A stretch of 6,803 nucleotides of DNA from Bacteroidota bacterium (GCA_023433225.1 JAEZDQ010000121.1:1-6803), one strand, 5' to 3'. Positions 1 through 5,632 are shown, counted from the first letter of the stretch. Notes: generated from the sequence alone by a model not told the origin. Numbers and translations: made by a program.

Positions 1-238
1 CGCCTACGCCGTGGTAGATGAAGAGTTCACCTAAAAATGCCCCGACTTTGCCCATCAGGTTTTCGGCCACGACATTGCGGCTGAAAAAATCGTAAAGCTG
101 GCTCTGGTCATTTCTTCCGTGGTACAAATAGGAAACGAAGGAAATCAACAAAATGATTCCCAATGCGATGAGAATTATGCCCAAAATGGTTTTGAATACA
201 TTTTTACGTGGCGAAGAAATCAGTTTCGGTTCGTCCAT
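1..238 (-). CDS. ftsK: FtsK/SpoIIIE-type DNA translocase, N-terminal part (cut by window edge)
   Basis: This is the first 79 codons of a gene read leftward; the rest lies outside the window. FtsK is a septum-anchored hexameric DNA pump that clears chromosome ends and activates XerCD recombination at dif during division. The visible part is only the membrane-anchor region. A short charged N-terminus (MDEPKLISSPRKN) is followed by a hydrophobic helix at residues 16-38, then the segment GRNDQSQLYDFF, and a second region starting NLMGKVGAFLGELFIYHGVG that would enter the next membrane helix. The DQS motif and the GK-GA-L--LFIYHG-G pattern match what I know of flavobacterial FtsK N-termini. The ATG at 236-238 is the only sensible start, and no Shine-Dalgarno precedes it. 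The motor and gamma domains are not visible, so the call rests on the anchor region alone. Another multi-pass membrane protein is possible but less likely. Confidence 0.75.
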   Translation of the reverse strand, partial: MDEPKLISSPRKNVFKTILGIILIALGIILLISFVSYLYHGRNDQSQLYDFFSRNVVAENLMGKVGAFLGELFIYHGVG

Positions 239-266
239 TCGGAAGGATTCTGAAATAATTAATGCA

Positions 267-274
267 CAAAATTA
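267..274 (-). promoter_or_regulatory. Predicted -7 promoter element for ftsK
   Basis: Read on the minus strand this is TAATTTTG, an exact match to the Bacteroidota -7 consensus TAnnTTTG. It lies 28 bases before the ftsK ATG, which would give a leader of about 20 bases. No good TTTG (-33) element is seen at the usual 17-23 base spacing, so the call rests on the -7 box and its position. The box is AT-rich and can occur by chance. Confidence 0.4.
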
Positions 275-425
275 GGGAATTTCTCTGATTCTTGTCAGGG
301 AATTCAATGGGATTTTGACTTTATCCGACCCACTTACTCCGAATGATTAAAATGAAAACCGATTACCTTGCTCATTTTAGAAAATTTAAATCTTCAATCC
401 GGTTTTCCCATCTTAAAAAATCAAT

Positions 426-433
426 TAACTTTG
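426..433 (+). promoter_or_regulatory. Predicted -7 promoter element for dnaX (near-leaderless)
   Basis: TAACTTTG matches the Bacteroidota -7 consensus TAnnTTTG exactly. It ends only 9 bases before the dnaX ATG at 443, so a transcript from it would have a leader of only a few bases. Upstream, at the expected -33 position, there is only GGTTTT (401-406), a weak match. If the box is real, the TTG at 368 cannot be the start codon of this transcript, which supports the ATG at 443. Confidence 0.35.
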
Positions 434-442
434 TCAAACCGT

Positions 443-1537
443 ATGGAAAACTTTGTTGTCTCCGCCAGAAAATACCGTCCGCTGCAGTTTGAAGATGTAG
501 TCGGACAGTCGTCAATTACCGATACCCTTGAGCATGCCATTGCCGCCAACCAATTGGCGCAGGCACTCCTTTTCTGCGGTCCCCGTGGTGTGGGCAAAAC
601 GACCTGTGCAAGAATTCTCGCTCGTAAAATCAACGAGGAAAACAATGAAACGGACGAAGAGAACCAAGATTTTGCTTTCAATATTTTTGAATTGGACGCG
701 GCTTCCAATAATTCGGTGGACGACATCAGAAGCCTGATTGACCAAGTTCGTTTCGCTCCCCAAGTCGGAAAATACAAGGTCTATATCATAGACGAGGTGC
801 ATATGCTTTCCCAAGCGGCTTTCAATGCTTTTTTGAAAACCTTGGAAGAACCTCCGGCGCATGCGATTTTCATTTTGGCGACCACCGAAAAACACAAAAT
901 CATCCCCACGATTTTGTCGCGTTGCCAAATATATGATTTCAAAAGGATTTCCATCAACGACATCAAATCTCATTTGGAGGCCATTGCCCTCAAAGAGAAT
1001 GCCGAATACGAGGAAGATGCCCTGCACCTGATTGCTCAAAAAGCGGACGGTGCTTTGCGAGACGCCCTTTCCATTTTTGACCGCATGGTGACTTTCACTT
1101 CCGGGAAATTGACCTTGGAAAAAGTCGCTGAGAATCTCAACGTTCTCGATTATGAATATTATTTCAAAATAACCGATGCCGCGTTGAAAAATGAAATCCC
1201 TGATTTGATGCTTCAATTGAACGATATTTTGAACAAGGGTTTTGATGCCCATTTATTCATCAGCGGATTAGGTGGCCATTTCCGGGATTTGCTCGTCACC
1301 AAAATGCCCCAAACCATCGATTTACTCGAAGTAGGGGAAAACACCAAAATAAAATACCTCGATCAGGCACAAAGGTGTGATTCCTTGTTTCTAATCAACG
1401 CCATCGAAATTTGCAATTCAGCAGACATCCATTATAAAACCAGTAAAAACCCGAGGTTGACTGTGGAAATTGCCTTGATGCAAATCGGGTCTTTGACTGC
1501 CGATCACCCGGCCGATAAAAAAAAAAGTTCAGAATAA
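443..1537 (+). CDS. dnaX: DNA polymerase III subunit gamma/tau, zero-frame (gamma-like) product
   Basis: DnaX is the ATPase subunit of the clamp loader that opens and loads the beta sliding clamp. The zero frame gives 364 residues from ATG 443. The open frame extends back to TTG 368, but MENFVVSARKYRP is the usual family N-terminus. Seen motifs: Walker A GPRGVGKTT (46-54), Walker B DEVH (117-120), sensor 1 LATTE (145-149), SRC arginine finger (159-161), sensor 2 GALRDAL (203-209). The helical collar domain follows to about 350. The segment between Walker A and the LDAASNNSVDD motif (residues 65-80) is acidic and has no cysteine, so the four-Cys zinc module of E. coli DnaX is absent; as far as I recall, this is usual in flavobacteria. 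The frame ends KKKSSE-stop directly after a run of ten A, just where gamma ends in other bacteria. The tau-specific part continues in the -1 frame. Product identity is certain; whether this short form is made in the cell is inference. Confidence 0.93.
   Translation: MENFVVSARKYRPLQFEDVVGQSSITDTLEHAIAANQLAQALLFCGPRGVGKTTCARILARKINEENNETDEENQDFAFNIFELDAASNNSVDDIRSLIDQVRFAPQVGKYKVYIIDEVHMLSQAAFNAFLKTLEEPPAHAIFILATTEKHKIIPTILSRCQIYDFKRISINDIKSHLEAIALKENAEYEEDALHLIAQKADGALRDALSIFDRMVTFTSGKLTLEKVAENLNVLDYEYYFKITDAALKNEIPDLMLQLNDILNKGFDAHLFISGLGGHFRDLLVTKMPQTIDLLEVGENTKIKYLDQAQRCDSLFLINAIEICNSADIHYKTSKNPRLTVEIALMQIGSLTADHPADKKKSSE
1517..1527 (+). other. dnaX: dnaX frame-switch site: A10-G slippery run
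   Basis: Ten consecutive A (1517-1526) and a G lie at the junction between the gamma-like frame and the tau frame. Zero-frame codons are GAT AAA AAA AAA AGT TCA GAA TAA. A -1 ribosomal shift, or RNA polymerase adding one A, gives AAA AAG TTC AGA ATA ATC CCG and joins residues 1-361 to 214 more, for 575 residues in all, a normal length for flavobacterial DnaX. The -1 frame has a TAA at 1516-1518 and is open from 1519, so the switch must happen on the A run itself. Known parallels are the A AAA AAG -1 site of E. coli dnaX and transcriptional slippage on a long A run in Thermus dnaX. A missing A in the assembly would look identical and remains a live alternative. Confidence 0.7.
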
Positions 1538-2169
1538 TCCCGCCTCCTGAAGCAAAGGTGAAATTACCCGAATCTCCTTCAACGGAACCCAAAGTCGCTA
1601 TCCAAAGTGAAGAGCCAACGCCGGTTCATCCTGAATTAATCTTGGAAAAAGAGACGCCTTTTCCACAGCCCCAGCGTGCCGATAAACCTTTAGCAGCACG
1701 ACTCGAAGGCAGAAGTTCTTTTAATTTGAAAACAATTTTCGACAAAGTAGAGGAAGAAAAGCCGGTAATCGAAAAAAGAAATGACCTACCCAAAGAAGAT
1801 TTCCGTGAAAACGATGTTTTTGATGCTTGGAATGGGTTTCTTGATAGTCTGAAAGCTGAAAATAAAATCCCTGCATACAACGCTTTGCATACCGCAAAGG
1901 TTTCCCTAAAAGAATCTTTGTGCATCGCTTTTGAATTTTCTTCCTTGTCGCTCACCACTGAATTTGAATTGCAAAAGGACGCATTAATGCGTGTTATGCG
2001 GGATCAATTGCAAAACTATTATATTGAATTTGAAGTAGATATATATGAGGAGCCCACCCGGAATTATGTCAAGTCAAAAGCGGAAATTTTCCAAGAAATG
2101 GCTGCGAAAAACCCGGTATTGCTCAAAATGAAAAATGAATTTGGGTTGGATTTTAATTCAAATGATTAG
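1519..2169 (+). CDS. dnaX: DnaX tau-specific C-terminal region, -1 frame continuation
   Basis: This open frame of 216 codons is the second half of dnaX and not a separate gene. It begins inside the A run, without an initiation site of its own (the first possible start is a GTG at 1558, with nothing resembling a promoter or leader). It reads KKFRIIPPPEAKVKLPESP, then a proline- and charge-rich linker (about 60 residues after the junction), then a folded domain from DVFDAWNGFLDSL to KNPVLLKMKNEFGLDFNSND. The closing pattern KNP-L--MK--FGLD matches the C-terminus of flavobacterial gamma/tau proteins as I know them. By analogy with tau, this part should bind the polymerase alpha subunit and the DnaB helicase and couple leading- and lagging-strand synthesis. 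Because tau is normally needed at the fork, either the frame switch is efficient or the split is a sequencing artefact. Confidence 0.8.
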   Translation, partial: KKKFRIIPPPEAKVKLPESPSTEPKVAIQSEEPTPVHPELILEKETPFPQPQRADKPLAARLEGRSSFNLKTIFDKVEEEKPVIEKRNDLPKEDFRENDVFDAWNGFLDSLKAENKIPAYNALHTAKVSLKESLCIAFEFSSLSLTTEFELQKDALMRVMRDQLQNYYIEFEVDIYEEPTRNYVKSKAEIFQEMAAKNPVLLKMKNEFGLDFNSND

Positions 2170-2227
2170 GGACGGAAAATATTTCGTAAACTTGCCGAAA
2201 ATTAGCGTAAAGGAAATGAACCATACA

Positions 2228-2254
2228 ATTTTAGGGGAATCCAAATCCTAAAAT
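2228..2254. repeat. Inverted repeat in the dnaX-FKBP gap
   Basis: ATTTTAGG (2228-2235) is followed 11 bases later by its exact complement CCTAAAAT (2247-2254), and a G-T pair can extend the stem inward. The RNA could fold into an 8-9 bp stem with a loop of about 9 bases. There is no T-run after it, so it is not a standard intrinsic terminator for dnaX. It could be a weak 3'-end structure or a protein-binding site. Confidence 0.45.
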
Positions 2255-2262
2255 CTCCGGGG

Positions 2263-2277
2263 AATTTCATTGAAATT
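2263..2277. promoter_or_regulatory. 15-base perfect palindrome upstream of the FKBP gene, possible operator
   Basis: AATTTCA-T-TGAAATT is a perfect 7+1+7 dyad centred 32 bases before the FKBP start codon, a position suited to a dimeric regulator. No matching -7 promoter box was found between 2170 and 2301; the nearest is TAAACTTG at 2187-2194, one mismatch. AT-rich palindromes arise easily by chance in intergenic DNA, so function is only a suggestion. Confidence 0.25.
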
Positions 2278-2301
2278 TAATTAAAAAATAAACTTTAACA
2301 A

Positions 2302-3222
2302 ATGAAAAAAATAATTCTAAGTGCCCTTGTGGCGGCTGCAGTGATTTCCTGCAACAAAGGAGGAGGTAGTGGTAGCGGCGGCTCCGTCAATAAGTTGGAA
2401 AATGAAGACCAGAAAGCAGGTTATGCGTATGGCGTAATCATCGGCCAAGATGTGGAAAAATATTCCCAGTCCTTGAGAGCGGACAGCTTGAACTACAGTG
2501 AAGTGGAAAAAGGAATTTGGGATTACCTGAACAATTCCAGTAATGAAAAAAATTCTTACTACCAAGGCCAAAGCATTGGTTTTTCCATTGCCAATTTCCT
2601 GAAAACCCAAAAACTGGATGGAAAAATTGACCAGAAATACATCGTTTCGGGAATCATGAATGTTTTGAAAAGAGATTCTTTGTTGTTGTCAAGAGATTCT
2701 GTTATGCCTTTCATCCAAGACTATATGCAGAAAAACCATGAGAAAATCAAAGCCGATAATTTAGAGAAAGGCAATAAATTCCTGGAAGACAAAAAGAAGA
2801 ACAGCAAAGTTCAGGCAACCGAAAGCGGGTTGTTGTATGAAGTAATCAAAGAGGGCGATGGGGAACAACCTACGTCTAACAGCGAGGTGAAAGTAAATTA
2901 CACCGGAAAATTAACCGACGGAAAAGTTTTTGACGAGTCCAAAAAAGGGGAACCGGTTGGATTTAATTTGATGAGCGTAATCCCCGGCTGGACAGAAGGT
3001 TTACAACTGATGAAAACCGGTGCCAAATATAAATTCTATATTCCTGCACATTTGGCTTATGGTGCCAACGGAAGCCCGGACGGTTCCATCGGTCCGAACG
3101 AAGTATTGGAATTTGAAGTGGAATTGGTCGAAACCAAAGAAGCGGAGGCTGCACCGGGCCAACTTCAATTCACGCCAGAACAGCTTCAGCAAATGATGCA
3201 ACAGCAACAAGGTGGGAATTAA
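2302..3222 (+). CDS. FKBP-type peptidyl-prolyl cis-trans isomerase, lipoprotein
   Basis: The 306-residue protein should speed proline isomerisation during folding of envelope proteins. It starts with a lipoprotein signal, MKKIILSALVAAAVISC, whose lipobox VISC puts the lipidated cysteine at 17. A flexible NKGGGSGSGGS linker follows, with no acidic residues right after the cysteine. Residues about 31-165 are a helical N-terminal region like the dimerisation arm of FkpA/Mip proteins. Residues about 190-277 are the FKBP domain with the active-site set in place: Y200, F210, D211, F221, V226-I227, W230, Y253 (LAYG) and F271, so it is probably an active enzyme. The C-terminus adds an unusual tail, QLQFTPEQLQQMMQQQQGGN. 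The gene stands alone between dnaX and convergent rho and has its own terminator. The ATG is preceded by an A-rich leader and no Shine-Dalgarno. Substrates cannot be inferred. Confidence 0.92.
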   Translation: MKKIILSALVAAAVISCNKGGGSGSGGSVNKLENEDQKAGYAYGVIIGQDVEKYSQSLRADSLNYSEVEKGIWDYLNNSSNEKNSYYQGQSIGFSIANFLKTQKLDGKIDQKYIVSGIMNVLKRDSLLLSRDSVMPFIQDYMQKNHEKIKADNLEKGNKFLEDKKKNSKVQATESGLLYEVIKEGDGEQPTSNSEVKVNYTGKLTDGKVFDESKKGEPVGFNLMSVIPGWTEGLQLMKTGAKYKFYIPAHLAYGANGSPDGSIGPNEVLEFEVELVETKEAEAAPGQLQFTPEQLQQMMQQQQGGN

Positions 3223-3242
3223 TCCCGATTGAATCCAAATAT

Positions 3243-3268
3243 AAAGCCACCAGAAGGTGGCTTTTTTT
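3243..3268 (+). terminator. Intrinsic terminator after the FKBP gene, probably bidirectional
   Basis: A 9-bp stem AAAGCCACC (3243-3251) / GGTGGCTTT (3256-3264), with loop AGAA, runs into seven T (3262-3268). It lies 20 bases after the FKBP stop. On the minus strand the same stem ends in TTTATATTT and lies 18 bases past the rho stop, so it can plausibly end both converging transcripts. Confidence 0.9.
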
Positions 3269-3286
3269 ATGGGATAAACGGATTCT

Positions 3287-4975
3287 TTATTTATTCATTG
3301 AAATCAAAAACTCTTCATTGGAGCGGGTTCCTTTGATTCGGTTACGCAGGAATTCCATCGCTTCCAATGGATTCATATCGGCCAAATGGTTCCGCATAAT
3401 CCACATCCGTTGTTGGGTAGGTTCGTCTAATAATAAATCGTCTCGGCGCGTACTGGAAGAAACCAAGTCGATTGCCGGGAAAATGCGCTTGTTCGCAATC
3501 TTGCGATCCAATTGCAATTCCATGTTCCCGGTTCCTTTGAATTCTTCAAAAATAACTTCATCCATTTTGGATCCGGTATCAATCAAGGCGGTGGCAATGA
3601 TGGTAAGCGAACCGCCGTTTTCTATATTTCTTGCCGCGCCGAAGAAGCGTTTGGGTTTGTGCAGCGCATTGGCGTCCACACCACCTGACAAAACTTTACC
3701 CGAGGCCGGGGCAACGGTATTGTAAGCTCTTGCCAAACGCGTGATGGAATCCAAAAGAATTACCACATCATGGCCGCATTCAACCATTCTTTTGGCTTTA
3801 GACAAAACCAAATTGGCGACTTTCACATGTTCCGAAGCTTCTTTGTCGAAAGTGGAAGCCACGACTTCGCCGTTCACGCTTCGTTTCATGTCGGTTACTT
3901 CTTCTGGGCGTTCATCGATTAATAAAACGATGAGGTAAACTTCCGGATGGTTAGCTGCAATGGCATTGGCTACATCTTTCAACAAAACGGTTTTTCCCGT
4001 TTTGGGCTGTGCGACAATCATCCCGCGTTGGCCTTTTCCAATGGGTGCAAACAAATCCAAAACCCGTGTGGAAAGGGTGGCATTGTTTTCGGCAAGCCTG
4101 AATTTTTCTTCCGGGAATAAAGGGGTTAAATGCTCAAATGCCACACGGTCACGGACAAAATCAGGAGTCCGGCCGTTGATTTCTTTGATTTTAATAAGTG
4201 GGAAATATTTTTCACCTTCTTTCGGAGGCCGTACTTCGCCAGTGATGGTGTCGCCTGTTTTCAATCCGAAAAGCCGGATTTGAGACTGGGAAACATACAC
4301 ATCGTCCGGTGATGAAAGGTAATTGAAATCCGAAGACCTTAAAAAACCGTAATTGTCCGGCATGATCTCCAGCACGCCTTCTGTATCGATGATTCCCTCA
4401 AATTCATAGTTGGCCGCACGGTACTTATTTTTTTCATTGTTTTCCGTTACCGCAGGTTGTTGGTTGGAGTTGTTTTGATTCTGACTCTGGTTTTGATTCT
4501 GATTCTGATTCTGTTGGTTGTTATGCCTTTGCTGGAAATTGGGATTCTTTTTTTTGTTGTGCGGATGGGTTTGATTGGATTGGGGAGGTAGAGTGGATTG
4601 TGTAGGTGGGTGGTTTTGGTTTTTGGGAGCGGGTTGGTTTTTGGGTTGCTCGGGTTTTTTATCGGTTTTTTGAACCGCCGGAGCCGTGGGTTCCAGTTGG
4701 GCTTCTTTGACGGCTTCCTTTGGAGCCGCTTCAATAGAAGCCGGTTCCGGCTTTACCTCTTTGGGTGTATGAATGCGTTTTCTTTCTTTTTGAAAAGGTT
4801 TTTCGGGAGTTGGATTTTCATTTTTCTTTTGTGCGGAATTATCCGCCTGATGATCCAATATACTGTAAATGAGCTCCATTTTTTTTTGTTGCTTTACCTT
4901 TTTGAGCTTCAAGCCGGTAGCAATCTCCTGCAATTCATCTAATTTTTTGCTCTTTAAGTCATTTAAGTCAAACAT
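3287..4975 (-). CDS. rho: Transcription termination factor Rho with disordered N-terminal insert
   Basis: Rho is the ring-shaped RNA helicase that ends transcription of untranslated RNA. At 562 residues it is longer than the 419 of E. coli Rho. Order of domains: Rho N-terminal helical domain 1-45 (MFDLNDLKSKKLDELQEIA); a low-complexity insert 46-187; an OB-fold primary RNA-binding domain about 192-265 (EGVLEIMPDNYGFLRS); and the ATPase core 270-562. Core motifs are Walker A QPKTGKT (323-329), LLIDERPEEVTDM with catalytic E355, Walker B VVILLDS (D409), the Q-loop region SGGVDANALHKPKRFFGAARN (430-450) and R-loop GTGN (481-484). Everything needed for activity is present. The gene converges on the FKBP gene and diverges from a DUF4293 gene. 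The start at 4975 is fixed by the conserved N-terminus. No Shine-Dalgarno is seen. Confidence 0.98.
   Translation of the reverse strand: MFDLNDLKSKKLDELQEIATGLKLKKVKQQKKMELIYSILDHQADNSAQKKNENPTPEKPFQKERKRIHTPKEVKPEPASIEAAPKEAVKEAQLEPTAPAVQKTDKKPEQPKNQPAPKNQNHPPTQSTLPPQSNQTHPHNKKKNPNFQQRHNNQQNQNQNQNQSQNQNNSNQQPAVTENNEKNKYRAANYEFEGIIDTEGVLEIMPDNYGFLRSSDFNYLSSPDDVYVSQSQIRLFGLKTGDTITGEVRPPKEGEKYFPLIKIKEINGRTPDFVRDRVAFEHLTPLFPEEKFRLAENNATLSTRVLDLFAPIGKGQRGMIVAQPKTGKTVLLKDVANAIAANHPEVYLIVLLIDERPEEVTDMKRSVNGEVVASTFDKEASEHVKVANLVLSKAKRMVECGHDVVILLDSITRLARAYNTVAPASGKVLSGGVDANALHKPKRFFGAARNIENGGSLTIIATALIDTGSKMDEVIFEEFKGTGNMELQLDRKIANKRIFPAIDLVSSSTRRDDLLLDEPTQQRMWIMRNHLADMNPLEAMEFLRNRIKGTRSNEEFLISMNK
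4415..4840 (-). other. rho: Disordered low-complexity insert within Rho
   Basis: Codons 46-187 encode a segment rich in K, P, E, A, Q and N with almost no large hydrophobic residues. The first part is Lys/Glu/Pro/Ala-rich (46-110), the middle Pro/Asn/Gln/His-rich (111-150), and the last Gln/Asn-rich (151-173). Large inserts at this place are known in Bacteroidota Rho, and that of Bacteroides thetaiotaomicron has been reported to drive condensate formation. Whether this shorter one does so is inference. Confidence 0.85.
4472..4513 (-). repeat. rho: Imperfect hexanucleotide repeat encoding Gln-Asn pairs in rho
   Basis: Seven consecutive six-base units of the form CAR-AAY, one with AGT in place of AAT, encode residues 155-168 as Q-N pairs with a single Q-S. 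Three adjacent CAGAAT units are identical. Gain or loss of units would stay in frame, so the tract could vary in length between strains without disrupting Rho. Confidence 0.8.
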
Positions 4976-5099
4976 AAATTTTGTATGTAATTTTTTAATA
5001 GGTATTTTATAAAGTGCGGGCTTCTTCTAACGGAAGGGTTGGAATCTGAAACCTGTTTATAAAAGTGTTGTGAAGTGTTTTCTGATAGAAATAATACTG

Positions 5100-5132
5100 C
5101 AATGTTACGAATAAAATTTAAAACACAACAAA
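5100..5132 (-). promoter_or_regulatory. Predicted rho promoter (-7 and -33 elements)
   Basis: On the minus strand TAACATTG (5107-5100) matches TAnnTTTG in seven of eight positions. TTTG (5132-5129) lies 21 bases upstream of it and an overlapping TTG (5128-5126) 18 bases upstream, both within the known spacing range. Transcription would start near 5093 and leave a leader of about 118 bases before rho. The match is imperfect and a closer promoter cannot be excluded. Confidence 0.35.
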
Positions 5133-5143
5133 AAAAATATTTT

Positions 5144-5151
5144 TAATTTTG
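5144..5151 (+). promoter_or_regulatory. Predicted -7 promoter element for the DUF4293 gene
   Basis: TAATTTTG is an exact TAnnTTTG match 18 bases before the ATG at 5170, predicting a leader of about 12 bases. The upstream DNA is A-rich, without a clear TTTG at -33. The presumed -33 zone overlaps that of the divergent rho promoter, so the two may share DNA. Confidence 0.45.
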
Positions 5152-5169
5152 TAGCGCAAAACACTCGAA

Positions 5170-5574
5170 ATGATTCAACGCAAGCAAAGCATTTTTTTAA
5201 TTTTAGCCGCTTTGGTTTCTACCGTTTCCGCTTGGATAGGCGATTTATGGAAAACAGCTTCCGGCTGGATCCAAGCTGAAGATGTGACGGTTTTGTTGTT
5301 GTTGTTTTTGTCTTCAGCCGCTCTGTCGGCCGCGACCATATTCTTATTTAAAAACAGAAAGTTGCAGATGAGACTGGGTGGGTTGAACATTATATTGAAC
5401 ATTTTGTTAGTAGGTTATCTGGCTTACAGTTTATCAAATTTACCCGGAGGGTTTGACTCTGAGAAGGGTATTGGGCTTTTGGCACCTTTTATTTCGATTG
5501 CTTTTTTAATCATGGCAAATCGATACATTCAAAAAGATGAAAAGCTCGTGAAATCGGTAAACAGGTTTAGGTAG
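5170..5574 (+). CDS. DUF4293 family small integral membrane protein
   Basis: The protein is 134 residues with four predicted membrane helices at about 7-24, 39-60, 70-89 and 101-116. Short loops hold the motif KNRKLQ (61-66), and a cytoplasmic-looking tail reads RYIQKDEKLVKSVNRFR (118-134). The N-terminus MIQRKQSIFL, the NRKLQ loop and the IQKDE-LV-S tail match the Bacteroidota-restricted DUF4293 family as I know it. Its function is unknown to me. It is read divergently from rho across a 194-base gap, an arrangement I recall from other flavobacterial genomes, but nothing in the sequence shows a working link to Rho. The ATG at 5170 sits just after a good -7 box and starts the conserved N-terminus. 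A strong terminator follows, so it is a single-gene unit. Confidence 0.85.
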   Translation: MIQRKQSIFLILAALVSTVSAWIGDLWKTASGWIQAEDVTVLLLLFLSSAALSAATIFLFKNRKLQMRLGGLNIILNILLVGYLAYSLSNLPGGFDSEKGIGLLAPFISIAFLIMANRYIQKDEKLVKSVNRFR

Positions 5575-5601
5575 TCCTAACAACTTTTTATATGAGCGCG
5601 G

Positions 5602-5632
5602 GAGCAATTCTTAAAAAGAATTGCTCTTTTTT
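5602..5632 (+). terminator. Strong intrinsic terminator after the DUF4293 gene
   Basis: An 11-bp perfect stem, GAGCAATTCTT (5602-5612) and AAGAATTGCTC (5616-5626), with a three-base AAA loop is followed by six T (5627-5632). It lies 27 bases after the stop codon and separates this gene from glnN. Confidence 0.93.

Noticed and set aside
368..442. Upstream extension of dnaX to TTG 368 (25 extra residues).
   Set aside because: MENFVVSARKYRP at 443 is the normal family N-terminus. The extension is not DnaX-like, and a -7 promoter box lies inside it.
512..1252. 246-codon minus-strand open frame opposite dnaX.
   Set aside because: It is antisense to a conserved coding region, and its translation resembles no protein family I recognise. 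It is a shadow frame.
1558..2169. Independent gene starting at GTG 1558.
   Set aside because: The frame is already open from 1519 inside the A run, it encodes the tau C-terminal region, and there is no initiation signal. It is the second half of dnaX.
4447..4942. Open frames on both strands over the rho low-complexity region, including a Gly/Phe-rich plus-strand one that looks membrane-like.
   Set aside because: These follow from the biased codons of the disordered insert; the rho frame fully explains this DNA.
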